Assembly (NCBI RefSeq): GCF_947623445.1
Contig: NC_135243.1
Coordinates: 5,396,501-5,460,500, forward strand
Direction: 5' to 3'
Length of the DNA stretch: 64,000 bases
From: Clavelina lepadiformis
Taxonomy: Eukaryota; Chordata; Ascidiacea; Aplousobranchia; Clavelinidae
Made by a program: the position numbers and the translations under genes. This document shows, piece after piece, positions 50,180-62,989 of the stretch. The notes under the pieces are model-generated. The model was not told where the DNA came from and searched no databases. It saw only the letters and a list, made by a program, of their open reading frames with translations. Numbering within the stretch: the stretch's first letter is position 1; each line of letters opens with the position of its first letter.

Positions 50180-50660
50180 ATGAAGAAGATGTTTGTTCTT
50201 AATGTAGTCGTCATGGTGACCCTAATGTTTGTTTATGCAGGTAAACCTAACCTTATTAATTACCAGTTAGTCTAATTACCATCTAATAATTGTCATGCCA
50301 GCTGTTAAAGTAGATAACCGTTTTAAATTGCTTTGAAAATCAAATATTAAGTTAGTCATTTAAAGATAGCTAAAATACGATGTCTTTTCTTTTAGAGGCA
50401 AACGTATTTCTATGTAAATCTAAATTCTTCGTGTGTCATGAAAGTGTTGATTGCCCAATAACAGCAATGAGCACTAAGACGGCACCATGTCAATGCAAAA
50501 GACCGAAAAAGTTTTGCCAAGGTAATTATCCATCGGTTTTGCGTTGCATTGCACGCCTTTTCATATGGTCGACAACCTAGCTGTTACATTTTGTTTTTCA
50601 GATGCCTTATATCCAAGTATTCTCAAGTACATAATTGTGACGAAATCAAATAAACAGTGA
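50180..50660 (+). CDS. Small secreted six-cysteine protein
   Basis: Three short exons (50180-50240, 50396-50521, 50602-50660) join in phase 1 at both junctions to an 81-residue protein. Residues 1-20 (MKKMFVLNVVVMVTLMFVYA) form a clear signal peptide with a likely cut after YA. The mature part of about 60 residues carries six Cys: FLCKSKFFVCHESVDC, then PCQCKRPKKFCQ, followed by DALYPSILKYIIVTKSNKQ. Six cysteines allow three disulphides, as in secreted peptides and small protease inhibitors, but no family is recognised. An upstream ATG (50172) opens a short overlapping frame. AATAAA lies inside the last codons (AAT AAA CAG TGA). Its role, for instance hormone, defence or matrix peptide, cannot be told from the sequence. 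Confidence 0.72.
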
Positions 50661-52110
50661 CATAACTCATTTGAAAAAAAATTCTTTCATAACAATATAT
50701 ATGTTGGGTTTAATGTGTATGCATTGTTCATTGGTGTTACCTTTATTTATACGTTTTTTTAATGACCAAGATTTAAAATTATGACAAATACATTGCATAA
50801 CGTTTGTCTTGTGGCCGTTAAGTTGTGTCAGGAAAACTCGGTCATTTGCCGAAAAATGCTCAGTGTGGTTTTCATTTATTTTATCACAGTTCGTGTTTTG
50901 TAACAGTCGTCGTTTAAACATGGAGTCAGACCGACGTCTTTTCACATCAAGTTATGCGTCTGATTTCGCTTATACTGACCGTTCAACAAAATAAAATATT
51001 TGTAAGTCGTACAGTGCAGTCGTTCTTCAGAAACAGTCCAAAGATATGTACAGTGTGCAGCCCAAAGTCTTTTCTTGCAGTGCATTTCTCTCTGAGATTG
51101 TTTTTCAAATTTAAGCTTCGATATAAGTTGTTCTTATCGTTTTACGAACTAATTTTATTATTGGTAGAGTAGTCAGTGGTGTATCATACTTCAAAGATTT
51201 TTCTGAAAGATTTTTTTTAAACAATAACTCCTTTATATGGGGAATTCCCCAAATGTACGTTGTTAGTTCACAGTTTTCCATTGCGTTGTTTAAATTAAAT
51301 CACATAACTTTTTAAATGTCAAAAAAATCATCTACCTTGTAAATAAACAAGGTAATTTATGTAAACTAGTGAAATTCTGCCAAAACATTTTTTCTACTAT
51401 GTGGTTTTGGTTTGATTATTGATTTACTACTGGTAACAAACATTTATATGAAGTTACATTAGCCTACATTCAGAAAACGTTATCAGAACGGAATTGCGAT
51501 TTTGGTTTGGTAGGTTGGTCTTAGGTTTATTTTTGTCATCCAATGTGCACAATAAAATCTCTTAATCATGCTCTCAACGTTTTTGTAAGTTTATTGTTTT
51601 TTGGTGTACATATTCATACCTTTTTTTTGCTTGTTTTAGTTTCATTTAATTTTAATGTACTGATATATACGCATTCTCGGACCTGGATTTGGTGGCTGTG
51701 CTTAACTTGTAGTAGCACCAGTTTAATTTCCATAGGCCTATTGCACGTTTTAAGACCTCAGGGCCCTGCTGCTTTTTCCCGTTCGTCAATTCTTTGTGAG
51801 CAAGCTTCTTGTTTGACCAATGTACAACGAGCTTAGCATACTTTTTGCTCCCCACAGTCAATGGTAATATACAAATGACAAAACCAGTCATTGTGAGTAA
51901 ATGTCTGAAGACATTTTTTTGCTAATTCGAAAACAGTGTGACAGTTTTCCACGAGAATTTATGCATGCAAAAACGAAAATTTTGGAGTGGTAGTGTGCAC
52001 TGAAGCCTCAATTTTTGTTTATTTATTATAAATTGACATTCAAACAACCAGTTTTGTTTGTTGTTGCCACACTTTCCACTATGGTTGACTACACCTAGAC
52101 GAAATTTAAT
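50661..52110. other. Intergenic, no gene seen
   Basis: Several short frames on both strands, none with a recognised product or conserved splice signals. Confidence 0.45.
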
Positions 52111-52349
52111 GTGACTATTTTACCGGAAAACAATCGTGCATTCAAAGCTCTTTTTCAAAGTTTTTTGTTAAGTTAACTTAATTGCTATAACATAGTAACC
52201 TAAACCAAACCTAACAGTACCTCATATTTTAAATCTAATTCCAATTAAACCCTAAATAACTAAAAGGAAGTTTTTGCATTCCAATTCTCCTAACCTCACT
52301 GCTTATTTATAACAACAGGATGCGTGACCTACTGAGGTAAAATAGTCAC
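52111..52349. mobile_element. MITE with 14-bp inverted ends
   Basis: Begins GTGACTATTTTACCGGAAA and ends GGTAAAATAGTCAC, giving perfect 14-base terminal inverted repeats. The left half (cgtgcattcaaagctc.. tgctataacatagtaaccta) is homologous, in reverse, to 15710-15822, and its end matches 2620-2637. No coding frame. A target duplication could not be settled. Confidence 0.6.
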
Positions 52350-52597
52350 TTTTTATATTTATTTTTAACTGATTGTGAAAACAGCTGACTGTGATTAAGT
52401 GGGCACATATTTTACTTAACTATCGATTGTATTTAATGATAATTATAAAATTTTTTGTGTTTTTGCAAATTCTGTTTTAAAGCTGGTTGTGTTTTCCTGG
52501 GAACCTTATTGTACACTGGCACCTTGTTAGGTTAATTTGGAAATCACATTTTGTACAAGTTCTCACCTGAACTTATAAGTATCTGCATGACATTATA

Positions 52598-55500
52598 ATG
52601 GGATCAAGGAAAGAACACAAACACAAGAAAGATCACAAGCATCATCATAAGAAAAGACAACGAAGATCCAGCTCAGATGAGCGAAGCAGGAGCAAAAGTC
52701 CTGTCGAGAAACGAAGAAGAAAAAACGATGATGATTACAGGAAAGACCATAAATCAAGGTTTAAAGCAAATTCAAAAATTTTAGTATTTATCGTGGTTTG
52801 CAGTGATTACTCAATTCACTTAGGTTGCTTAGATCACTATATATTTATTCATTTAAATGGTTATAAGTGCATAAATGGTAGAAAGTGTAGTAATGTTAAA
52901 AACTTTCATTTTCAATAATGTTATTTCTTTTATCCTTGGCCTTAGCTGTATTAATATGTTTTAATTCTGGAAATAGTTTCAATTTCAAGTAGTGAATGTT
53001 TTATCAGGAAAGAAAATTATGGCCCACATCCAAAGAATTTCAATTTTATTTGATCATTTTTCTTAATTTTAGCAAAAATTATAAGGCGGATAAAAGGAGA
53101 CCAAATCATGATGAAAGATCTCCGAAAGCTGAAGAGAGAAGCCAAAAAAAACCCGTTCAGGAAGTATCAGTTGTGGAAGAGGAGGTTTATCTTCCACAAG
53201 ATGTAGAAGTGAAATTAGAAAAAGATAACCCACCTCTGGAATGTGCTCCCTCCAGAGGAGGAGGAGGAGGTGATGAAAGTCTCAGCATCGCAGAAACAAA
53301 CAAACTCCGTGAGAAACTCGGCCTAAAGCCGCTCAAAATTGGTAGTGCGCCATCTGCTGACGGTGAGGAAAGCAAACTTGATTTCGTTCACGCACCGGCT
53401 GAAGATTTAGTGAAAAAGAAAAAGGAAGCTGCGTTAAGAGAGAAATTGCAAGCAAGGAAAGACAAGCGTGCATTAGAAAAGAAAATTGCCAAAGTATTTA
53501 TATTGTTTGTGTAGTTTCTCTTTTCCGTCAAAAATTTTCTGCCATTTTTTGTCGTTATATATTGATGAAATAGTGTTACGGTTACTTTGTTATTTTGGTA
53601 TTACTGGTTGTAGCTATTTTCGGTAGGGCTATGCCTTACGTTACTAAAAATTCCAATTTCTTAGACTATATACTTGTCAGATTTGATGTCTTGAAATTGT
53701 TGAAACCAGTTCCTTACTTTCAGATCAAAACTTTGGGTGATGAAGACGAAGAAGAGAGTGCAATAAATTGGGTCCAGAAGAGCAGGAAAAAAGAACAAAC
53801 CATTAAGAAGGAGAAAGAAATGTCAGCTCTTGATGCAGAGTTTGGTATTGGAGATCTTGTTGAAAAAGAACTTGGAAGCAAAGTCAAGCAAGAAAGAGGA
53901 TATACAGAAAAGGATTTGAAAGTAAAAACTACATCATTAGATAACTAGATTAGGCAACGTTTATTGATTTATTATACTTATATTTACATGAGTTTTTTTA
54001 ACACTTTTTTTAAAAGACAAAATTTTTTGTTTTCTGCCAAATTTTCTCTAGAACAAATATTTATGGTAACATGATGTGGTTTTTGTAAAATATTAGATGT
54101 ACGATTTCATGCTAGAAGTTGTGGTAGTTACTGAGATTAAAATTGCTGTGATGATTGAAATAATGCAAATAAGTATAACTGTTGTCAATCTCATAGGGTT
54201 TAAACGTTGAGCACTCGGTAGAAAGTTTCAAAGAAGGTAGGCAGGCTATTTTAGTGATCAAGGACAAGGAGATATTAGCAAGTGATGAGGAAGACGTTCT
54301 CCACAGCGTCAACATCCAAGATGTTGAGCAAGCCAAAAAGAATTTGGACATCAAACGTAGAGGCGTCGGATACAAGTCAGTCAAGTTTTTTTATTTTTGT
54401 ATGGCGGAGTGTGTTGTCATTTTTACTAATGCTTCTTTGTTCGAGTTGTTTTTGCAGCTTTCAGGAAAACTTAAGTTCTTTCAGAAAAAAATCTGTATTT
54501 GCAATTTTCTTTTATTCCAGATTGGTTTGATTGAAGTAAATTTAACAATTACAGACATTAATTGATAATAAGTTTTGCAATGTATTTTGTATAAATATGG
54601 ATACTTCAAATTCATTCCAGAGCTTACGAAGAAGAAGAAGTTGATGAAATGGGATTCTTCAAAGCTAAAGCTGTTCTTGGAAAATACGATGAAGAGATCG
54701 AAGGAGAGAAAATAAATCGATTCACGATCGGAGACAGGGGAAAAGTGGACACATCTTGGGAACAACAGAAAGAATTTTTGAAACAGGTTTGCGTTAAATC
54801 AACAGCTAACGCCATGTTAGTTTTCATCATTTGGTAAAATTCCGTTTGTCTTGAGATGTTCAAATTATTAAGATAAATATATGGTAAAAATACCATAGAA
54901 ACCATAGCTCATAATATAACGTAATACCATAGGTCTTTCTTAAAATAAATGTAAGTTTGAAATCGAAGTAGAGACAAATCACACGAACCATCCTAAAGTT
55001 TGCAAAACGATAAAACTGCTTTGCCTTGTGGAGAAAGGCAGCAAGGACACAAAACTTATCCCTATGCTTTGTGAGTTAATTCATATGAGAAAACATCCAC
55101 GTTCCTATGTTTGAATTACTTAGTTGCAACAAAACCAAGACACTCATTCTTTTCATAATTTTTGACTTTTTTTCATTTATTGCCAATTCATTACTTTAAT
55201 ATAATGTCTGTTTTCAGGAGATCCGAGCCAAAGGAGAAAGCCTTGCTCTTCCAGCTCTGAAACTTGCATCGGAGTATCTTACAGAGGAAGAGATGAAGTT
55301 TAAAAAGAGAAAACGAAAAGTAACTGCTGTCACTAAATTACTTACATACCACTTAAAAAGATAATAATTTTTATGAAATCATTACATAAATACGGCAGAA
55401 GTGTTGTTAGTTGATAACAGCATTCTCCGCATTGATACAATTACAATGTTTTGGTTGAAAACTAATAAATGGAAACCTTCAAAGTGTCTATACTCCATAG

Positions 55501-58341
55501 TACTCAAAATCCATTTATATGATTTTGTGCACAACTGTTTGAGATAATGACTCATTCAATTCATTCAGTGACCTAATCAGTAATTAACACACACTGTAAA
55601 TCTTCCTTTTTGCCTATTTCATAAATTTACTGATTTTTTTAAACAAAGGAAATTATGTTCGCAGGTGAAAAAAGTTCGCAAAAGAGACACCTTCAAAGCT
55701 GATGACTTACTGCCTATAGCTGGTAGCGTTGGGCAAGATCATGGCTCCAGGTAAGAATTTAATAGAAGTTTTGCATCATTATGTTGCATTCACAAAAACG
55801 TATTTTACATTGTTTGTTTTTTGTAATTTTCTTGTAGTAGATACTGTAATAATTAAGAAAAATAATCGTGTAATTGCCAATATTAATAGCTACCGCTAAA
55901 AAATTATGGCGTCAACAATTGTCAATATATTGATGGAATATTTAGAAACGCTGTGAATAGTGCGCTAGTATTTGATACCGTACTAAAAAAAAAAAAGCAA
56001 TACAACTCACTCAGCCTTACATTGCTTTAAGAGCAAAACCGTTGCCTGGGAACGTTCCCGGTTGGGATGAGGGACTTGAGGTAACGAAGATCACTAACAG
56101 CGAGGAGATGGAGATTGAGGAAAACAATGTGATCGGAGACGAAGATGATGCCGTGAATGAACTTCAAAGAGCACTCGAGAAATCGGTGAGTATTATTTCA
56201 TTGGTTCCATTTCTCTTTTTCCGCAGACTTTTTACATTTTGTTGGTTCGAAACTTTAAGAAGAATTTGTTGAAGTGCTTTGTACTGTGTTTAGTTTTATT
56301 AGATTTTTCTTCCAATTTTTCACTTGTATGGTCAATTGGTCATGCAAATTGCTAGGAACGCAGTTTAAAAACCTTAAAATAAAAAATCATGTAAAACCCG
56401 AACTCGAAAAACAGGTTCTGTATATTTTAGGAGAATAATATTTAATAATTTTGCAGAGACGAGCCAAGATGAAGCAGACCAATCCAGCGGAAGATGGAGG
56501 TGCAATGAATGTTGCGGAGAGGATACAGACCATCGACAAGATGGACCTTGAGAAACCGGGGGAGAAATTTTCAACAACAATTTCCTTGAATGCCACAGAT
56601 GAATTTTGCCGGCAACTGGGTAAATAGTTGGTTCTGTCATTTAATTCGTACATGGAAACATTTCAGGAGTGTCAAGCTCATTTATAGGTTGTTGCTGCAT
56701 TTGAAAATTGCTTGTAGATATTTGAAGAGTCTCGCATACTGCTGTTCATTTTTTAAAACTTGAAACTCTTATCAAAAGTAACTATTTTAACACTTGACCA
56801 GTATTATTATAATAACACTTTATTATACCTTAACAACAAATTTGCAATTTTAAGCATTTAATCCAAATTAACTTTTGTATTGACATCGCAACAATGATGC
56901 TCGTCATCTTTATCAGGTTCCCTAATCCCTGCTAAGCAGGAAGATGATGAGGAAATTCCGGTGGTTGAGATGGAGATCGAAGATGCTCAGGAAGAAGAAG
57001 AAGAAGCATCACAATGGAACTCTGTCACTCCTGGAGAAGAGAAGACTGAAAATCTTGGAAATGTCGAAACAGAAGGTTTGCAATGTTTATAAGTCGTCAG
57101 TTTTAGGGGATAAAATGCAACCATTTCATAGCTCATATGTTTAGAGTTTGCCTTTATTCAAACTACATTGTTAGAATGTTATTTTTGATGCATGCTTACA
57201 TGTTCTGTAACGTGTTTAACCTCACATGTTGTTTAAATATTTGTACTGCCTGCAAGAAGGTGATCAGTTATTTCTTTGCATAATTTCCGTTTTTACTGGT
57301 GTATCGCTAGATCACGCACCAATTGAAGCAGAGCCATTGGCTGGCACAGGATTAATGGGCGCGTTGCAGCTAGCCAAGCGAAAAGGTTACTTGGAACAGG
57401 TAAATGATTTTTTGTTTCACTCAATTCAATGAGCATTCCAACTTATCCTCATTACCTGTCCATACCTTAGGAGATGAAGAAGGGAAGCATGACTGTTATC
57501 ACCAACGAGAACAGTCATCTGCATGCGAAGAATTACTCTATAGAAGACAAGAATGCCGTTGATTACCTGGACAAGTACGCCCATGAAAAATATACCAAGG
57601 ATAGAGGGAGACATGACAGAGGTATTTGCGATAAAGTTATCGTTTTAAAGTTTTTAACAGTGCTGATCATTCCTCTTACAACCAATGGAAGGTAGGAGAG
57701 AACCCTAGTAAGCTCTTACAGCGAAATTAATTTCTTAACGGACAATACAAACAGGGCATAAATATAATGATGTCAGTTTATTGGCCGTCTCTAGAAAATG
57801 CGATTATTTTAAAAACTGTTACGTTTTTCTGCATTACACTGGTTCAAATTACGTGCCATAAAAGCTATTTGGGCACAGCTTGAAAGAAATTTTAAGTTTT
57901 AAAATGTGTGACCTGAAGTGTATATGGTCGACATAATCTTTTAACATATCCTGGCTTCATAGACTACCCAAAAGCTCAGTTAATGTGATGATAATTTCCA
58001 TTGCAGGTATGGTAACTGACTTTGTTGAGAAAAAAGATTACAAACCGAAGATTGCAATCGAGTACGTCGACGACCGAGGACGTGCTCTTAGTGAGAAAGA
58101 AGCATTCCGAAAACTCTCGCACCGCTTCCATGGCAAGGGATCAGGAAAGCTCAAAACAGAAAAACGGATGAAGAAATTGACAGAAGAGGACACAATGAAA
58201 CACATGAGCTCCACGGACACACCTCTTAATACGGTTGCTATGATGAAAGCGAAACTTCAAACTGAAGCAAGTCCATATATTGTGCTCAGTGGGGCAGGAA
58301 AGACCCTTATGGGGGGCGGTAGCTCGGTTGCGAAAAAATAA
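52598..58341 (+). CDS. SART1: SART1, U4/U6.U5 tri-snRNP-associated protein
   Basis: Core spliceosome protein (Snu66 in yeast) that recruits the tri-snRNP to the pre-spliceosome in the nucleus. Thirteen exons: 52598-52758, 53073-53493, 53724-53921, 54197-54375, 54621-54786, 55218-55319, 55665-55750, 56032-56185, 56457-56619, 56917-57075, 57311-57399, 57471-57621, 58007-58341; 2364 bases, 787 residues (human 800), all in phase. The N terminus is Lys/His/Arg/Ser-rich (KEHKHKKDHKHHHKKRQRR). Then come SLSIAETNKLREKLGLKPLK, a long charged helical middle (VQKSRKKEQTIKKEKEM), GLNVEHSVESFKEG, ATDEFCRQLG, GLMGALQLAKRKGYLE and the highly conserved C-terminal part IEYVDDRGRALSEKEAFRKL, RFHGKGSGKLKTEKRMKK, LQTEASPYIVLSGAGKT. 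The family tail is complete. An AATAAA overlaps the stop codon. Confidence 0.97.
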
Positions 58342-59373
58342 ATGGTTATCGTTATTCCGTGTCATATTTCATGCTCTGTACGAGTGACAACATTGCCAAT
58401 CCAAGTACACTACTATACTCTTGCAGCGCAGACTGCTTTATATGTTATGAGGAGTCAGAGGTTTCCAAAGTTTAATTCCTAGGGATTCCTCTTGTAGACA
58501 TAAGATCTTTTGTAACTTAGAAAAATTAGATTTATAATACTATTTTGGCAACAACTAATGTTATTGTTTAGATTTCATATCTACACCAATTTTTATGAGA
58601 ACTGTGATAACAGATAAGGCTATAGGATGAACGTGTGTGACAACTGTCAGGCATACAGTTGCTGGGAAAGCGAAATCCCCAGAAATTTTCTATACCCAAT
58701 GAGTATTGTGAAGCATGCAATTGAAATCAGTCTTTGAGCTGACTGAGAATACACAAAATCATGGTATGCTCCAGAAGTCATGCACAGTGTGTATTTGGAA
58801 AGTTATTTTTCTAAGTGTACCCTTAACCAGAGAGTCTCCGATAGTACGAAAGTTATTTTATCACTCCACATGACAAGGTTGGCACCATTACAAAATAAAT
58901 AGTCGTTATGGGCATTTTTTGAATGAAATGAAAAGCAGCAATGCTAATATTTTGAGCAGAAAACACTAAATTTAGCTGGAAATTGTGAGCACTTACGAAA
59001 ATTTCAGATTGAAGACACTTTAGCATCTCTGATCTGTTGAGACACCTCGATAGTTCTTATGTTAACAGTGGGACCCAACAAAATGCTTTTTTGTTGAGTT
59101 AAAACAAGTAGATGTTTATTTAAAAATTTTTCTAACAGCACAATATTCACTTTATTATGTTTCACCAGAGTGAATGGTCTGTACATATTTGCTACTGAAT
59201 CCTGACGCTTTCTGACCTTAAAGGTTGACGAAGCAAAAACAAGAAAAAAAGACTTAATAGAGAATTTTATTTGAAAACTGACCAGAGACAAAAATATTTA
59301 GCAAATCCAAGCTCCATTTGATCACTCTGCAAAAAAGAGTTTGCATTAATTTGTGGCATTTAAGCACTCCCAC
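58342..59373. other. Short intergenic region between convergent genes
   Basis: SART1 (+) and the ATP synthase epsilon gene (-) converge here. No gene is seen. Confidence 0.4.
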
Positions 59374-59725
59374 TTACCCAAAGCCACAGAACAGTAATAA
59401 AAGTTTACCATTTTTAGTAAAAGCTCCCACAGCTTTTCCATCTTCCCATTTCCTGAAAATTACAGTTTTTGTCGATCGTGTTTGAGCTGCTTCTTGATGT
59501 TCTGCCTTCAACGCATTTCTTACTGCACGTGCACAGATTTGCGAGTATCGGATGTAACTAAAAAATCCAAGCAATGTGATCAATTTATACGCCTAAACAT
59601 CTCGTGAAATGCTTAATTCATATAAGCCCTTAAAAGGTTATTGATAAAGAACAAAAAAACAATGGTTTTCCAGAGGTTAACAGAGAGTTAACTTACCTTA
59701 TGCCTGCTTGTCTAAATGGGAGCAT
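59374..59725 (-). CDS. ATP5F1E: Mitochondrial ATP synthase epsilon subunit
   Basis: Small subunit of the F1 central stalk, on the matrix side of the inner mitochondrial membrane. Exon 1 (59725-59697) encodes MLPFRQAGI plus two bases. Exon 2 starts at 59557 after GGATTTTTTAG and continues [20 protein letters not shown]; the human protein reads [22 protein letters not shown]. Downstream TKTVIFRKWEDGKAVGAF resembles the longer insect version. If exon 2 runs to the stop at 59374 the protein has 70 residues, ending LLLLFCGFG. A good donor (AAAAATG|GTAAAC at 59409/59408) suggests the true end could be in a further exon that I could not place. Human has 51 and fly about 61 residues, so the hydrophobic tail is doubtful. 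Confidence 0.88.
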
Positions 59726-60752
59726 TTTTACAAATTATTGACAAGTAGCCTATATACAACAACCTGATAAACTTTACATAATACAAAAATTATGAAAATT
59801 CAATCGCAATAAGACACTCATGTAATCAGTTGAAAAATGAAAACAGGTTCAATCAAAATACAATCCGAATTTGGCTAGTGAGTGACCAGTTAAACAAGAT
59901 AACTAATGACACACTATATATATTTATCTACACAGGAAAATATTGGAATTTTTTAAAAGCTTGTCAAAGCAAAAACATAAATTTTTTGAACCCGCAGGCA
60001 CCTCTAAATTGTTATTGTAAGAATCAAAATCCACTTTAGCTTATTTGCTTAAATAATACAAATCTGCAAAAATGTGAAAAAGATCATGGTACACACAAAT
60101 AACAATCTTGCGTCATGATGCGTATGCCAAACTTTTCACCATCTCGCTATAACTACTAAGTAGTGGCATATACTGAAGTACCTTTTTTAAATGCGGTAAC
60201 CGGCAGCCGGTGAAACAGACGCTGCCATAGGCTACAGCCGTTATGATACTCTGACAGAGTAAGAGTAACACCAACGTAGGCTACAGTACAGAATGGTAAA
60301 ATGCTCAAGCACTTGCTGTCTACTTTACGCAATTTCTTCATTCATTTTTATCTTTCGCTTTAATTACAGAAAACGAAAAATTGTGCTGACACTGCGTGAG
60401 TAACGCAGGTGGTCGCCAACGTTTTGCAGTAAGCATGTAGGCTACATGTTAAGCTATGTGCATTTTGAACACTTCCACGCCTACGATATTAGCAAAAACA
60501 GTGTGACTGGCCAACTGGGAACATATTAAACTACAAAACAGAGAACTAAAAGAAAGCCAGAAGCCGATACCAGCAGACTAAAAATAACTGAATGACCTGC
60601 GCACAAACCAACACCGGACTTGTAGGTCATAGAAAGCTTTTTGCAAAAAGCAATGAATTTTATTGAAAGATAAACATCACATATTATTTGAGATCAAGAC
60701 TACATACAAGACAAATAAAATATTAATGACGTCCAACCATCCTGCAAGTGTT
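59726..60752. other. Intergenic, no gene seen
   Basis: Upstream flank of the ATP synthase epsilon gene. No other coding region or element ends were recognised. Confidence 0.4.
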
Positions 60753-60760
60753 ACCTAAAG

Positions 60761-61077
60761 CAGCGTGGTCCAACTTCTTTTCATCGCGGGCCAAAATCAG
60801 AAAATTTTTTTATCTTGCGGGCCAATGTTTTTAAATTAGAACTGAAGAAATGTGAAATTAGAACTGAAGAACAATGTGACACTGATATTAGAACTGAAAA
60901 AATTGTTACGCATTACAAAGGATCATTCACAAAGTTTTTTGTCAATTACAATAACAAAGAAACAAAAATTGAAGTTATGTTGCCAGATTGAATCAAAGCT
61001 GACTATCAGTTCGCGGGCCAAAAAATCGGTGCTCGCGGGCCAACTTTGGCCCGCGGGCCTGCAGTTGGACCACGCTG
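60761..61077. mobile_element. Non-autonomous hAT element (317 bp)
   Basis: Starts CAGCGTGGTCCAACTTCT and ends TGCAGTTGGACCACGCTG, forming inverted ends. It has a perfect 8-bp target duplication ACCTAAAG (60753-60760 and 61078-61085). The interior carries 'cgcgggcc' words near both ends and short tandem 'attagaactgaaga' units at about 60835-60895. No transposase frame. Confidence 0.92.
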
Positions 61078-61085
61078 ACCTAAAG

Positions 61086-62678
61086 ATATAAAACTGACTT
61101 TCTACTAGATATTTTTTTAAATAAACAATTTTTTTTTACAATGTGTAATGTTGCAGTTATTATAAATTGATAAATTCAAACTCTCATTTTAAAATATTTC
61201 AGGCAATATGGGAATCCTATTAATTATCTAAAAGTGTAAAATTACAAAGGATTATAACTTACAAGTCATAAAATTTCGTCTTTATTTATAGAAACGACTG
61301 CCAATAAATCTGTAACTCTGTACTACAAAAATAAGCAAATAGTCTTTGTCAAATCATTAATAGTTTTAAATAAAATTTAGCAACGGTTGCAGTCAGTGGT
61401 ATTCTATATGTGTCGCACTCATCCTAACGAATGTTTAGATAGGGACTGGTGCATACGGGTAGGCGGTAGACACCGTTGACATTATAGTGTTATTTGATTA
61501 TGTTTCCAGTTTGAAGATTTCCTAAAGTAAAATGTCTACTGTCGGTTATAAAACCTAAACAAACTTTATTGCCTTATATATTTTGAATAAATTTATTTGA
61601 ATAAATTTACAAATAAATTAGTAGATAAGAAGCCACAAAGCTTAATAGGTAACCAAATCCATGTTTTGGATAAGGGTAAACAAAACGAATTCAACACTGT
61701 AAAAACTTTAAGTTTACTTTCACTAAATGACAGCGTACTAAGCGCCAAAACTGGGACTGACAACAAGATCAACGGGCTCGATATGACGAAACATGTATAT
61801 CAGCAACAAGCTGCCTGATTGTTCCGATTTTGAATTGAACAAATGCCGCGTATGTTCGACAACCTCGCCGAGAGTTGTAGAGAGCTGCTTCTTTATGAAG
61901 TAACAATTTGGAAGTGACTTTTCGACCTACCACTTATGGCGGTAGAATGTCTGGCAAATATTTTAAAATAAATCTCGGTAAATATTTTATAGCTCTTTTG
62001 ACGCAAATCAACCTAATTTAGGTAAATTAGGTTGTCATAGTGATATTTGGTTACAGATTTTTTCACTTGGCACGGAAACGGTTGAGATGTGGTTCCACTT
62101 TCTGTAACTTATATGCAGGGGCATTGCTTATAACTACATTATCAGTCTACTTTACACGCTATACCTTATATGTTTAAAAAGGTGCCATTTTATCAGAAAA
62201 CGTTTTCCGAACTTTCAAGAGCAACAGAACAAACGAGCGTTTTGATATTGATGAGCTTCTGGAACTAAATAATCGATTGCATAAAAAAGCAAAAACCCAT
62301 ATAGGCTATAGCCTATCCCAATTTTTTTCTAATCTAAAACGCAAAGTAAACAATTAACAAACTTTTCTGCTACCGAAGGTAAAAAGAACTACTTCTGAAA
62401 CCGAAAATGCATTTTTTCGCAAATTCCAACGTTGCGCTGTTCAAGATTGCTTTCGGTCTCTCAGCGCTAAATCGACACTTGAATAAACGGAAACCAGTTT
62501 TTAAACGACTATCATTTTTTGAAGTGCTTAGCCGAACACATTGCATTAAGCAAGCGCAGGCAGTTTTTGAACCACAGTAAGCCTAACCATTTCACGTTGA
62601 AATGGTAAGTCTAAAAATTTAGCCTTCACCAGTTAATAAACAGTACGTGCCAGTGCACATGAAAAATCAGTGTCTACT
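61086..62678. other. Gene-poor region
   Basis: One plus-strand frame of 73 codons (61597-61818) is the only sizeable open stretch. It has no recognised domain and no clear splice context. Confidence 0.4.
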
Positions 62679-62686
62679 ACCTAAGT

Positions 62687-62989
62687 CAGTGGTTCCCAAA
62701 CTTTTTCAGCTTGTGGTACACTAGAAAAATTATAAAACGCTCGCGGCACACTTACAAGAAAAGAAAAGTTGCTTTAAAAAAAATTTTTTCACGTGTTAAT
62801 GCGATGGATGTGCTTATTGGATGGACATGTACTTATTTATCAGCTATTGAAGCAGTTAGAGCGCTTTTAAGTCGCATATGCTTGTCTGCATGCCGTTTGT
62901 TAAATATTTATACAATTCTTTTCCAAAATTCCAAAAAGATTCGCGGCACACCTGAGAATCTGTGGCGGCACACAGTTTGGGAATCACTG
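62687..62989. mobile_element. Non-autonomous hAT element (303 bp)
   Basis: Ends CAGTGGTTCCCAAACTTTTT and CAGTTTGGGAATCACTG are inverted repeats typical of hAT MITEs. Flanks are ACCTAAGT (62679-62686) and ACCTAAAT (62990-62997), an 8-bp duplication with one difference. The open frame across it (62711-62995) is made of element sequence and is not a host gene. Confidence 0.9.

Noticed and set aside
61597-61818. Plus-strand 73-codon frame of coding-like composition
   Set aside because: No homologue recognised and no clear acceptor or donor; kept only as a note.
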